This document shows positions 17,275-25,242 of a stretch of 64,000 nucleotides of DNA, piece by piece. The notes under the pieces are model-generated. The model made no database searches. It saw only the letters and a list, made by a program, of their open reading frames with translations, and was not told the DNA's origin. The DNA is taken from assembly GCF_002008225.1 (NCBI RefSeq), contig NZ_MRDH01000003.1:103926-167925 (forward strand). The letters are read 5' to 3'. Every line of letters starts with the position of its first letter. Positions within the stretch are counted from its first letter, which is position 1. The DNA is from Agrobacterium salinitolerans (lineage in GTDB: Bacteria > Pseudomonadota > Alphaproteobacteria > Rhizobiales > Rhizobiaceae). The position numbers were made by a program, and so were the translations under genes.

Positions 17275-19068
17275 ATGACGGATAAGGACAATACGGAAAA
17301 CAGCAATCGCATGACAGGTGCGGAGATCGTTCTGCAGGCGCTGAAGGACAACGGCGTCGAGCACATCTTCGGTTATCCCGGCGGTGCCGTTCTTCCGATT
17401 TATGACGAGATTTTCCAGCAGGAAGACATTCAGCACATTCTCGTGCGTCATGAGCAGGGTGCCGGCCACGCGGCCGAAGGGTATGCCCGCTCCACCGGCA
17501 AGGTCGGCGTCATGCTGGTCACCTCCGGCCCTGGCGCGACGAATGCGGTCACCCCGCTTCAGGATGCGCTGATGGATTCCATCCCGCTCGTCTGCCTGTC
17601 CGGCCAGGTTCCCACCACGCTCATAGGCTCGGACGCGTTCCAGGAATGCGATACCGTCGGCATCACGCGCCCCTGCACCAAGCACAACTGGCTGGTCAAG
17701 GACGTCAACGAGCTGGCCGGCATCATCCATGAGGCTTTCCGCATTGCGCAGACTGGCCGCCCGGGTCCTGTCGTTGTCGATATTCCGAAGGACATCCAGT
17801 TCGCCACCGGCACCTATACGCCGCCTTCCGCCGCCGTTCAGCAGAAGAGCTACAAGCCGAAGGTTCAGGGCGACCTCAACGCCATCCATGCCGCCATCGA
17901 GTTGATGTCCAAGGCAAAGAAGCCGGTTTTCTATACCGGCGGTGGCGTCATCAATTCCGGTCCGGAGGCAACCCGCCTGCTGCGCGAACTGGTCGAGCTG
18001 ACCGGTTTCCCGATCACGTCGACGCTGATGGGCCTTGGCGCCTATCCGGCGTCCGGCAAGAACTGGCTCGGCATGCTGGGCATGCACGGTTCCTACGAAG
18101 CCAATATGACGATGCATGATTGCGATGTCATGGTCTGCATCGGCGCGCGTTTCGACGACCGTATTACCGGACGCATCAATGCGTTTTCGCCGAATTCCAA
18201 GAAGATCCATATCGATATCGATCCGTCTTCGATCAACAAGACCGTTCGTGTCGATGTGCCTGTTATCGGCGATGTCGGCCATGTCCTGGAAGATATGGTG
18301 CGCCTGTGGCGTGCTCTGCCGAAGAAGCCGGAGAAGACGCAGACCGCAGAGTGGTGGTCACAAATCGAGCGCTGGCGTGCCCGCAACTCCTTCGCCTATA
18401 AGAATTCCAACGATGTCATCATGCCGCAATATGCCTTGCAGCGGCTTTACGAAGCGTCGAAGGGTCGCGACACTTACATCACGACAGAAGTTGGCCAGCA
18501 CCAGATGTGGGCCGCGCAGTTCTTCGGCTTCGAGGAGCCGAACCACTGGATGACTTCGGGCGGCCTCGGCACGATGGGTTATGGCCTGCCGGCGGCCATC
18601 GGCGTGCAGGTCGCGCATCCCGAAGCATTGGTCATCGACATTGCCGGTGACGCCTCGATCCAGATGTGCATTCAGGAAATGTCCTGCGCCATCCAGTATG
18701 GTCTGCCGGTGAAGATCTTCATTCTCAACAACCAGTATATGGGCATGGTGCGGCAATGGCAGCAGCTGCTGCACGGCAACCGCCTGTCCAACTCCTATAC
18801 CGAAGCCATGCCTGACTTCGTCAAGCTGGCGGAAGCCTATGGCGCGGTTGGCATGTATTGCGACGATCCGAAGGAACTGGACGACAAGATTGCCGAGATG
18901 ATTGCGGTCAACAAGCCTGTCATCTTCGATTGCCGCGTCGCCAATCTTGCCAATTGCTTCCCGATGATCCCGTCTGGTAAAGCCCATAACGAGATGCTGT
19001 TGCCGGATGAGGCGACGGATGAAGCCGTTGCCAACGCCATTGATGCCAAGGGCCGTCAGCTAGTCTGA
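17275..19068 (+). CDS. ilvB: Acetolactate synthase large subunit
   Basis: Condenses pyruvate with pyruvate or 2-oxobutyrate in the first common step of valine, leucine and isoleucine synthesis. The 597-residue protein has the three domains of the thiamin-diphosphate family. Catalytic Glu60 sits in VRHEQGAGHAAEGYAR, and the cofactor/Mg motif GDASIQMCIQEM ends near NNQYMGMVRQW. I prefer ATG 17275. An in-frame ATG at 17212 directly abuts the terminator T-run, with a possible ribosome site (AGGGG) buried in the stem; if used, it would add 21 residues. The gene is also named ilvI or ilvG in other genomes. Confidence 0.95.
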   Translation: MTDKDNTENSNRMTGAEIVLQALKDNGVEHIFGYPGGAVLPIYDEIFQQEDIQHILVRHEQGAGHAAEGYARSTGKVGVMLVTSGPGATNAVTPLQDALMDSIPLVCLSGQVPTTLIGSDAFQECDTVGITRPCTKHNWLVKDVNELAGIIHEAFRIAQTGRPGPVVVDIPKDIQFATGTYTPPSAAVQQKSYKPKVQGDLNAIHAAIELMSKAKKPVFYTGGGVINSGPEATRLLRELVELTGFPITSTLMGLGAYPASGKNWLGMLGMHGSYEANMTMHDCDVMVCIGARFDDRITGRINAFSPNSKKIHIDIDPSSINKTVRVDVPVIGDVGHVLEDMVRLWRALPKKPEKTQTAEWWSQIERWRARNSFAYKNSNDVIMPQYALQRLYEASKGRDTYITTEVGQHQMWAAQFFGFEEPNHWMTSGGLGTMGYGLPAAIGVQVAHPEALVIDIAGDASIQMCIQEMSCAIQYGLPVKIFILNNQYMGMVRQWQQLLHGNRLSNSYTEAMPDFVKLAEAYGAVGMYCDDPKELDDKIAEMIAVNKPVIFDCRVANLANCFPMIPSGKAHNEMLLPDEATDEAVANAIDAKGRQLV

Positions 19069-19087
19069 GCCGGGAGAGGAAAAGGAC

Positions 19088-19660
19088 ATGAACGCACACC
19101 TACAACCCACCGGCTCGGCCTATTTCATCCAGAAGGAAACGGCCGCCGTCGAAAATCACACGCTGTCGGTTCTCGTCAGCAACGAGCCGGGTGTCCTCGC
19201 CCGGGTCATCGGCCTGTTTTCAGGCCGCGGCTACAATATCGAAAGCCTGACGGTTTCGGAAACGGAACATGAGGCACATCTGTCGCGCATCACCATCGTC
19301 ACGCGCGGCACGCCCATCGTGCTGGAGCAGATCAAGGCGCAGCTGGAACGCATCGTTCCGGTGCACCGGGTTCTCGATCTCACCGTCCGTGCCCGCGAAC
19401 TCGGGCAGGAACGGCCGATCGAGCGCGAAGTGGCGCTGATCAAGGTTGCCGGCACGGGCGAAGTCCGCGCCGAAGCGCTGCGGCTTGCCGATGCGTTTCA
19501 GGCCAAGGTGGTGGATGCGACGGTGGAGCATTTCATCTTCGAGATCACCGGCAAGTCTTCGAAGATCGATCAGTTCGTGGCCATCATCAAGCCGCTCGGC
19601 CTGATCGAGATTTGCCGCACGGGTATTGCCGCGATGAACCGCGGTTCGCAGGGGATGTGA
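19088..19660 (+). CDS. ilvH: Acetolactate synthase small regulatory subunit
   Basis: The regulatory partner of IlvB, giving valine feedback inhibition and full activity. The 190-residue protein has an N-terminal ACT domain beginning NHTLSVLVSNEPGVLARVIGLF (about residues 23-95) and the C-terminal ALS_ss domain. AGGAAAAGGAC precedes the ATG. It lies 19 bases after ilvB, in the same attenuated unit, and ends before a palindromic repeat and an intrinsic terminator. ilvN is an equivalent name. Confidence 0.95.
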   Translation: MNAHLQPTGSAYFIQKETAAVENHTLSVLVSNEPGVLARVIGLFSGRGYNIESLTVSETEHEAHLSRITIVTRGTPIVLEQIKAQLERIVPVHRVLDLTVRARELGQERPIEREVALIKVAGTGEVRAEALRLADAFQAKVVDATVEHFIFEITGKSSKIDQFVAIIKPLGLIEICRTGIAAMNRGSQGM

Positions 19661-19697
19661 GCGACGCAAGCTTGCGACAGGCTTCTCGCTAAACCGA

Positions 19698-19772
19698 CGT
19701 CATCCTCGGGCTTGACCCGAGGATCCATGCCTTCAACGGCTGTGGATCCTCGCCTCAAGGGTGAGGATGACG
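19698..19772. repeat. Palindromic repeat, family B, copy 1
   Basis: CGTCATCCTC (19698-19707) pairs with GAGGATGACG (19763-19772), and inside it GAGGATCCA pairs with TGGATCCTC. Each arm also carries a smaller hairpin (CCTCGGGCTTGACCCGAGG). The element lies between ilvH and its terminator. A relative is at 42866-42979. This type of short, structured, intergenic repeat is common in rhizobial genomes. Confidence 0.8.
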
Positions 19773-19806
19773 GATGAGAGATATTCAACCTTTGTCAGCA
19801 GTCTGA

Positions 19807-19830
19807 CCCGCGGTTCGCCGCGGGTTTTTT
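19807..19830 (+). terminator. Intrinsic terminator of the ilvBN unit
   Basis: CCCGCGG (19807-19813), loop TTCG, CCGCGGG (19818-19824), then six Ts. The perfect stem with a stable tetraloop makes this a strong terminator. Confidence 0.9.
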
Positions 19831-19855
19831 ATGGAATTCGCTTCGCGGATTGATA

Positions 19856-19912
19856 TTCAACCATATGGTTGACTTTCTCGGCTGGGACGCTATATTCAAC
19901 AACATGGTTGAA
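19856..19912 (+). promoter_or_regulatory. Promoter and double operator of the first arsR-SRPBCC pair
   Basis: TTGACT (19869-19874), a 16-base spacer and TATATT (19891-19896) form a good vegetative promoter. Two inverted repeats overlap it: TTCAACCATATGGTTGA (19856-19872) over the -35 and TTCAAC-N6-GTTGAA (19895-19912) over the end of the -10 and the start codon. Both share the half-site TTCAAC, so they are likely binding sites for the ArsR product. The predicted transcription start (about 19903) falls at the ATG at 19904. Confidence 0.75.
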
Positions 19913-20272
19913 TTATCCGCTTCACATCTCGACACTGTTTTTCACGCCCTTGGCGACGCAACGCGACGCACGATGTTGCGCGATCTTTCGCGTGGCGAGC
20001 GAACGGTGAGCCAGTTGGCTCAGCCGTTCGAGATATCGCTCGCTGCGGCTTCAAAGCACATCAAGGCGCTGGAAAACGCGGGTCTCATCCGCCGCGAGGT
20101 GAGGGGGCGTATCCATGTCTGCCGCCTTGCGCCGGAACGGCTGGAAGAAGCGTATGAATGGCTGGATTTCTACCGGCAGTTCTGGGGCAGCCGCCTCGAT
20201 ATTCTTGAGCAGATGCTCAGGGAGGAAGATCAGGGAAAAATCCCTGCAGATGGAGGAAATGACAATGGCTGA
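19904..20272 (+). CDS. ArsR family transcriptional regulator (SRPBCC-linked)
   Basis: A 122-residue winged-helix repressor (HTH about residues 10-80: GDATRRTMLRDLSRGERTVSQLAQPF, then AASKHIKALENAGLI). It lacks the cysteine pairs of metal-sensing ArsR proteins and belongs to the type that is paired with SRPBCC/AHSA1 proteins. I choose ATG 19904 because the promoter -10 ends 8 bases earlier and an upstream in-frame ATG (19850 region) lies inside the first operator. Its end overlaps the next gene by eight bases. Autoregulation through the two palindromes is inferred. Confidence 0.86.
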   Translation: MVELSASHLDTVFHALGDATRRTMLRDLSRGERTVSQLAQPFEISLAAASKHIKALENAGLIRREVRGRIHVCRLAPERLEEAYEWLDFYRQFWGSRLDILEQMLREEDQGKIPADGGNDNG

Positions 20273-20798
20273 TATTGCAATGCCTGAAACCTATGGCCGT
20301 CTCGTCGAGCCGACCACCTTAAAGATCGAACGGCTGCTACCGGGGCCGATCGAGCGGGTATGGGCCTATCTGACACAAAGCGAGCTTCGCCGCCGCTGGC
20401 TGGCTTCCGGTGAAATGCGGCTTGCGCCAGATGCGCCGTTCGAACTCGTCTGGCGTAACGATGAGCTTTCCGACCCGCCGGGCCATCGCCCGGAAGGCTT
20501 TTCCGAAGAGGAAAAGATGGCGTCCCGCATCATTACCGTCGTTCCACCGCATCGCCTTGTCTTCAGTTGGGGCGAGGGCGGAGAGGTGTCAATCGAGCTT
20601 CAGGCTCTGGGCAAGGATGTGCTTCTGACGCTTACTCATCGCCGGCTGGTTGGCAGGAAGACCAAGCTCGATGTCAGCGCCGGCTGGCATGTGCATCTCG
20701 ATATTCTCGCCGCCCGTCTTCAGGAAAAGGAACCGGCACCTTTCTGGGATACGTGGCTGGCGTTGAAAGAGGAATACGAACCCCGCATACCGTCATAA
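20265..20798 (+). CDS. SRPBCC family (AHSA1-like) protein
   Basis: A 177-residue START-like/SRPBCC protein. It begins MADIAMPETYGRLVEPTTLK and contains ERVWAYLTQSELRRRWLASG, the usual first helix of the AHSA1 group, a hydrophobic-ligand-binding fold. GGAGGA lies 8 bases before the ATG, inside the end of the arsR gene, so translation is coupled. The ligand is unknown. In similar pairs the regulator represses its own operon, and the SRPBCC protein may bind or modify a toxic hydrophobic compound. Confidence 0.82.
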   Translation: MADIAMPETYGRLVEPTTLKIERLLPGPIERVWAYLTQSELRRRWLASGEMRLAPDAPFELVWRNDELSDPPGHRPEGFSEEEKMASRIITVVPPHRLVFSWGEGGEVSIELQALGKDVLLTLTHRRLVGRKTKLDVSAGWHVHLDILAARLQEKEPAPFWDTWLALKEEYEPRIPS

Positions 20799-20938
20799 AG
20801 CCCCGGGTACTATTTGACCGACGGCGCGGCTTGCCGCGCCGTTATTGCGGTTTCGAAAGCTGGCGGTTCCCGGTTCTCACATTCCGATTCAACCGCTTCA
20901 GAGCCTGATTCCGAAATGCCTGCTAAGGCCCTGTTGCG

Positions 20939-21784
20939 TCACAGCATTTCCAGCGCCGTCTTGCGCGTCGGCGGCGGGAAGGCGGCGTCGAGGGCGGTCC
21001 AGTCTTCCTCGGTTAGTTCAAGATCGGTGGCGCCGCGATTTTCCACGACACGGGACACGCTGGCGGATTTGGGAATGGCAATGACACCGTCCCTGTCCAA
21101 AAGAAAGGCCAGAGCCAGTTGCGCCGGTGTCGCCTGATAGGCTTTGGCGATGCGGATGAGTTCGTGGTTCTTCAGGATACGACCCTGCTCGATGGGGGAA
21201 TAGGCCATTAGCGGCACGCCGTGCTGCTGGCACCATGGTAGTAGGGAAAATTCCGGCCCGCGCCGGGAGAGGTTGTAGAGCACCTGATTGGCGGCGCAGT
21301 TTTTGCCCTCGGGAACCGCGAAAAGCTCCTCCATATCGTCGGTGTCGAAATTGGAGACCCCCCAATTGCCGATCTTGCCGTCGCTTTTCAGCCTTTCGAA
21401 AGCCGCCACGGTTTCTGCAAGCGGGTGTTCGCCGCGCCAGTGCAGCAGGTAGAGGTCGATGTGATCGGTGCCGAGCCTTGCGAGGCTGCGCTCGCAGGCC
21501 TCCGCCGTGCCTCTGGCGCTGGCGTTCCACGGATAGATCTTGGTGACGAGAAAGACCTCGTCGCGGCGGCCGGCGATTGCCGTCCCGACCACTTCTTCCG
21601 ACCGGCCGTCCGCATACATTTCCGCGGTATCGACCAGCGTCATGCCGAGATCGAGTGCTTTGCGGATGCTTTCAACCTCCTGGTCTGCCGATGACCTCGT
21701 CTCGCCCATGTTCCAGGTGCCGAGGCCGAGGGCTGGAACCTCTCTTCCAGAGGGCAGGGTGACGGAAGGAATATCCTCATGCAT
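20939..21784 (-). CDS. Aldo/keto reductase
   Basis: A 281-residue NADPH-dependent reductase of the AKR superfamily with a TIM-barrel fold. The catalytic tetrad is visible: Asp52 and Tyr57 ([10 protein letters not shown]), Lys82 (VTKIYPW) and His115 (YLLHWRG). The C-terminal [16 protein letters not shown] segment binds the NADPH phosphate. It is divergent from the LysE-family gene. The substrate is not predictable; the type reduces small aldehydes and ketones. Confidence 0.9.
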   Translation of the reverse strand: MHEDIPSVTLPSGREVPALGLGTWNMGETRSSADQEVESIRKALDLGMTLVDTAEMYADGRSEEVVGTAIAGRRDEVFLVTKIYPWNASARGTAEACERSLARLGTDHIDLYLLHWRGEHPLAETVAAFERLKSDGKIGNWGVSNFDTDDMEELFAVPEGKNCAANQVLYNLSRRGPEFSLLPWCQQHGVPLMAYSPIEQGRILKNHELIRIAKAYQATPAQLALAFLLDRDGVIAIPKSASVSRVVENRGATDLELTEEDWTALDAAFPPPTRKTALEML

Positions 21785-21948
21785 GGTTTTGCTCCAGCGG
21801 TTGCCAATTGGACAATAGTCCTTTGTGTCGACTTCTCAAACCCATGGTGGAAGTGATTGATCCATCAAAAAATTTGACCTCGCCCATCGACGCGTCGGGA
21901 TGGTTTGACGGCAGGGCGGCGGATAGGGTTTTGGCTCAAGGAGAGATC

Positions 21949-22542
21949 ATGACCATAGAAACTTTCGCCGCGCTGGTGCTGTTTGCCTTCACCACCTCCA
22001 TCACGCCCGGCCCCAACAATATGATGCTGTTTGCGTCGGGTGTGAATTTCGGTTTCCGCCGAACCATCCCGCATATGCTGGGCATTGGCGCCGGGTTTCT
22101 TTCGCTGTTGATCGGGGTCGGCTTCGGTCTCGGCGCGTTGCTGCATTCCGTGCCCGCGTTGTACACGGGGCTGAAATTCGCGGGCGGGCTCTATCTCGTC
22201 TGGATTGCGTGGAAGATCGCGATGTCGCGCAGCCTCAGCGAAGGTTCGGCCGCTTCCGAGCCGATGAGTTTCCTTGCCGCTGCCGTCTTTCAATGGGTCA
22301 ACCCTAAAGCCTGGGTAATGGCGGTTGCGGCGATGGCGACCTATACGGATGAGCGGCAATATTTCCTTACCGTGCTTCTAGTTGGCGTGGCTTTCGCCGC
22401 AGTCAATCTTCCCAGCGTATCCACCTGGGCCGGTTTCGGCTCTGTGCTGCGCGACTGGCTGTCGGTTCCGGTTCGGCTTAAATGGTTCAACATCACCATG
22501 GCTGTCCTGCTTGTCATCAGCCTCTGGCCAATGCTGAAATAA
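21949..22542 (+). CDS. LysE family translocator
   Basis: A 197-residue inner-membrane protein with about six hydrophobic helices and the family opening TIETFAALVLFAFTTSITPGPNNMMLFASG, in which the TPGPNN motif is diagnostic of LysE/RhtB exporters of amino acids and derivatives. The start at 21949 follows AAGGAGAGATC; an upstream frame is not needed. It converges on the anti-sigma gene with a gap of six bases. The exported compound is unknown. Confidence 0.88.
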   Translation: MTIETFAALVLFAFTTSITPGPNNMMLFASGVNFGFRRTIPHMLGIGAGFLSLLIGVGFGLGALLHSVPALYTGLKFAGGLYLVWIAWKIAMSRSLSEGSAASEPMSFLAAAVFQWVNPKAWVMAVAAMATYTDERQYFLTVLLVGVAFAAVNLPSVSTWAGFGSVLRDWLSVPVRLKWFNITMAVLLVISLWPMLK

Positions 22543-22548
22543 CAGACC

Positions 22549-23337
22549 TCACGTCGGAAACTGCCGGTAACATTCCTCGGCGATTGCCTGCACCTCGTCG
22601 CGCGTCAGTTCGGCGGAAACGGCATAACCCAGCTCATTGTCGATCCAGTAGAAGGTCTCAACGCCATCGGCGCTGGCCATGCGGAAGCTGGTGGTGCGGT
22701 TTTCCTCGTTGTGGCCGATCAGCACGGTCACCCGGCGGCCGGTCTTGTCCTGATACATCAGCATCGCGCCCGGCTTGCCGCTGACGGGGATGAGACGCCC
22801 GCCGACGAGGTCGTATCCGATCTTCGAGAGATCGGGGATGGTGAAGGGGTAGCCGAGCCGCTTGCCAAGCCAAGTCGCAAGATGCTGCTGTTCGCCGGCG
22901 CCGACCTCGACGGGGTGACGCACCTCGCTCGCGTAGATGAGATAGGCGGATTTCGCCTGTGCCGGAATATCCGTCGTCAGCGATGCCAGGGTCACGTCCT
23001 GCGGCGTCGAAAACGAGGAGGGCAGCAGCCTGCCGGCTGCAGCGCCCGCAACGAAGATCAGCAGGGCCGCTGCCGTCCGCAGGAGGGCCGGTTTCGGCTG
23101 CCATGTGCGATCCCGCTTTTGCGGGCCGAGCATCGAGGCGTCATGCGGATGTGCGGCGGCATAGGAGGCGAAGGCATTGCGCAAAATGTCGGCCTGTTTT
23201 TTCCATGCCTCCACGCGGGTCTGCTCCTCCGGTCTTTCAGCCAGCCAGGCCTCGACAGCCGCGCGTTCGTCGTCGGAAAGAAGTCCGTCGACATAGGCGT
23301 GCAGATCGTCTTCGGTTATGGCGTCCGGCCGTTTCAT
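22549..23337 (-). CDS. Anti-sigma factor, membrane-bound
   Basis: A 262-residue partner of the ECF sigma factor encoded just upstream; the two overlap by four bases. The N-terminal 80 residues are charged and helical (TEDDLHAYVDGLLSDDERAAVEAWL), fitting an anti-sigma domain, but the His-x3-Cys-x2-Cys zinc motif is absent. One membrane helix lies at about residues 86-106 (TAAALLIFVAGAAAGRLL), and the remaining 155 residues would be periplasmic and could sense a signal. It resembles RsiW/ChrR-type anti-sigma proteins in layout only. Confidence 0.83.
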   Translation of the reverse strand: MKRPDAITEDDLHAYVDGLLSDDERAAVEAWLAERPEEQTRVEAWKKQADILRNAFASYAAAHPHDASMLGPQKRDRTWQPKPALLRTAAALLIFVAGAAAGRLLPSSFSTPQDVTLASLTTDIPAQAKSAYLIYASEVRHPVEVGAGEQQHLATWLGKRLGYPFTIPDLSKIGYDLVGGRLIPVSGKPGAMLMYQDKTGRRVTVLIGHNEENRTTSFRMASADGVETFYWIDNELGYAVSAELTRDEVQAIAEECYRQFPT

Positions 23338-23870
23338 CGTGGTCTCCGCAGGGGTATGATGTTATCCGCCGCCAGATGCTGGCGAAGGGTTTCGCGGGCG
23401 CGGGACAGTCTGGACATGACGGTGCCGAGCGGGATCGACAATGTCTCTGCCGCCTCCTGATAGCTGTAGCCTTCCACCGTCACCAGCATCAGCACGGCGC
23501 GCATGTCCGGCGAAAGAAGGGCGAGTGCGCCGTGCAGCCGGTCGTTCTCCAGCGTGTCGGAGAACGTCTCCGCGCCAGCGATGCTCTCATGGCCGTCCAG
23601 GCTTTCGGACGGGTGGCGTTTCTCGGCGCGGTGGCGGTTGCGATAAAGATTCGTCATTATCGTGTAAGCCCATGTTTTCAAAGCCGTTCCACGCCATTGC
23701 CTTTTATTGGCCAGCGCCTTTTCCACGCAGTCCTGCAAGAGGTCCTCACCATCGGCATCGGAACGGGAAAGGCTGCGGGAATAACGGCGCAGCATGGGTA
23801 TCAGCGCCAGCATCTCCGTTTCGAAGCTACCGGCTGCGGGGGAATTACTCCCCCGCTTTTCGTCCTTCAT
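23334..23870 (-). CDS. ECF-type RNA polymerase sigma factor
   Basis: A 178-residue extracytoplasmic-function sigma factor. Region 2 contains DLLQDCVEKALANKRQW and WAYTIMTNLYRNRHR; region 4 contains the helix-turn-helix YSYQEAAETLSIPLGTVMSRLSR. The start at 23870 lies 4 bases after the stop of the secreted protein gene; an extended start at 23900 would overlap that gene. It is co-transcribed with the anti-sigma gene and probably with the upstream secreted-protein gene. Confidence 0.9.
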   Translation of the reverse strand: MKDEKRGSNSPAAGSFETEMLALIPMLRRYSRSLSRSDADGEDLLQDCVEKALANKRQWRGTALKTWAYTIMTNLYRNRHRAEKRHPSESLDGHESIAGAETFSDTLENDRLHGALALLSPDMRAVLMLVTVEGYSYQEAAETLSIPLGTVMSRLSRARETLRQHLAADNIIPLRRPR

Positions 23871-23874
23871 GCCG

Positions 23875-24249
23875 TCAGGGTTTTGCGGCATCCCATACAC
23901 CGTTCACACCGTCGCCGGTGGCGTCGCCTTTTTTCATGTCCTTGACCCAGTAATAAAGCGGCATGCCATCCTTCGCCCATTGCATTTTGCCGTCCTTGCG
24001 CTTCACGAGGGAATAGGCGCCCTCGGCCTTGTCGCTGGCGGCTGCGAAAAATGGCGGCCAGTTCACCGCGCATTTGTCATAACAATTGGATACGCCCTTC
24101 TTGTCGTTCTTGAAAGTGTAGAGCGTCATGCCTTTTTCGCCCGCCAGCACATCGCCCTTGGCGGTCTTGACGGTTTCGACCATAGGGGCGGCATAGGCCG
24201 TTCCGGCAAAAGCCAGAACGAGGGCGGGAACGATAAAGCGGATCTTCAT
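23875..24249 (-). CDS. Secreted COG4315-type repeat protein
   Basis: A 124-residue exported protein with a signal peptide (MKIRFIVPALVLAFAGTAYA, cleavage about residue 20) and two copies of the Y-x-aromatic-x2-D-like motif of the COG4315/PF03640 family (LYTFKNDKKGVSNCYDKCAVNWPPFF and a C-terminal LYYWVKD). There is no lipobox cysteine, so it should be soluble in the periplasm despite the family's lipoprotein label. It is the first gene of the operon with the sigma and anti-sigma genes, so it may be a target or sensor of that pathway. The function of the family is unknown. Confidence 0.83.
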   Translation of the reverse strand: MKIRFIVPALVLAFAGTAYAAPMVETVKTAKGDVLAGEKGMTLYTFKNDKKGVSNCYDKCAVNWPPFFAAASDKAEGAYSLVKRKDGKMQWAKDGMPLYYWVKDMKKGDATGDGVNGVWDAAKP

Positions 24250-24367
24250 GGATATATCCTCCTGGGTTCGGGCGGGCTGAAGCCGCCAGCACATCAAGAG
24301 ACACCGCAGCCCCACGGATTATTCCCTGCGGCAACGAATTTTTGCGATTTTTAAACTTATCCATTGA

Positions 24368-24394
24368 GCTAACTATTTCGATATGATAGTTAGC
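24368..24394 (+). promoter_or_regulatory. Operator of the second arsR-SRPBCC pair
   Basis: GCTAACTAT (24368-24376) and ATAGTTAGC (24386-24394) form a perfect 9-base inverted repeat with a 9-base centre. A TATGAT (24382-24387) that could be the -10 lies inside it, and the arsR ATG is at 24398. This matches an autoregulatory ArsR site. The half-site differs from the TTCAAC type of the first pair. Confidence 0.7.
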
Positions 24395-24397
24395 CTT

Positions 24398-24757
24398 ATG
24401 GAAAACTATTCAGGCGCGCTCAACGATATCTTCCAGTCTCTTGCCGATCCGACCCGCAGGGCGGTGATCCTGAGGCTGGGCGGCGGGGAGGCGAGTATCG
24501 GAACGCTGGCCGAACCCTTCGATATGGCCCTGCCTTCCTTCATGAAACATATTCGGCAGCTGGAGGAGGCAGGACTGATCGTGACGCGCAAGCAGGGGCG
24601 TGTCCGGTTCTGCTCGCTGGAGAAACAGAGGTTTTCCATGCTCGATGGCTGGTTGTCGCAACAACGCGCCATCTGGGAAGGCCGCACCGACCGGCTCGAA
24701 CAATTCGTCATGGCGCAACAGGACAGGGTGTCCAGCAAAGGGGAGAATGAGCAATGA
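24398..24757 (+). CDS. ArsR family transcriptional regulator (second SRPBCC-linked copy)
   Basis: A 119-residue winged-helix repressor beginning MENYSGALNDIFQSLADPTRR, related to the regulator at 19904 but clearly diverged. It has no metal-binding cysteine set. The ATG at 24398 is preferred because an in-frame ATG at 24383 lies in the middle of the operator palindrome. The stop overlaps the following SRPBCC gene by four bases. An autoregulated two-gene unit is inferred. Confidence 0.86.
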   Translation: MENYSGALNDIFQSLADPTRRAVILRLGGGEASIGTLAEPFDMALPSFMKHIRQLEEAGLIVTRKQGRVRFCSLEKQRFSMLDGWLSQQRAIWEGRTDRLEQFVMAQQDRVSSKGENEQ

Positions 24758-25236
24758 CCGAGACTTTCAATCCCGATCTTGACCTGAAGATTTCACGCAT
24801 CATCAGGGCGCCACGCGGGCTGGTCTGGAATGCCTGGACGGACAAGGCCAGCCTCGAACAATGGTGGGTGCCGCATCCCGGCCAATGCCGTGTCGACCGT
24901 ATGGAGCTTTATCCCGGCGGCGCTTTCGAGACGCGCTACAGCGAAGACGGCAAGGAATTTGGCCAGCATGTCAGCGGCTGTTTTCTGGCGGTGGATCATG
25001 AGCAGCGTCTCATCTTCACCGATGCGCTGACCGCAGGTTTTCGCCCCTCCGCCCAGCCGTTCCTCACCGCCGTGATGACATTTCGCGATCATCCTGATGG
25101 CATGGAATATGTGGCCTATGCCATGCATAACAATCTTGCCGACCGCGACAGGCATGTGCAGATGGGGTTCTTCGATGGCTGGAACACGGTTGCGGAGCAA
25201 CTGGCGCAGCTTGTCGAGAAGCAGGCCGCGCATTGA
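24754..25236 (+). CDS. SRPBCC family (AHSA1-like) protein, second copy
   Basis: A 160-residue AHSA1-type protein: ISRIIRAPRGLVWNAWTD, then ASLEQWWVPHPG and a C-terminal helix GFFDGWNTVAEQLAQLV. This is the canonical architecture of the group, a deep hydrophobic cavity closed by the C-terminal helix. It is translationally coupled to the upstream arsR gene. The ligand is unknown. It converges on the DUF2269 gene with a gap of six bases. Confidence 0.86.
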   Translation: MTETFNPDLDLKISRIIRAPRGLVWNAWTDKASLEQWWVPHPGQCRVDRMELYPGGAFETRYSEDGKEFGQHVSGCFLAVDHEQRLIFTDALTAGFRPSAQPFLTAVMTFRDHPDGMEYVAYAMHNNLADRDRHVQMGFFDGWNTVAEQLAQLVEKQAAH

Positions 25237-25242
25237 GCCGCA

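Noticed and set aside
23875..24249. Calling the COG4315-type protein a lipoprotein
   Set aside because: The signal peptide ends with Ala and there is no Cys at the cleavage site.
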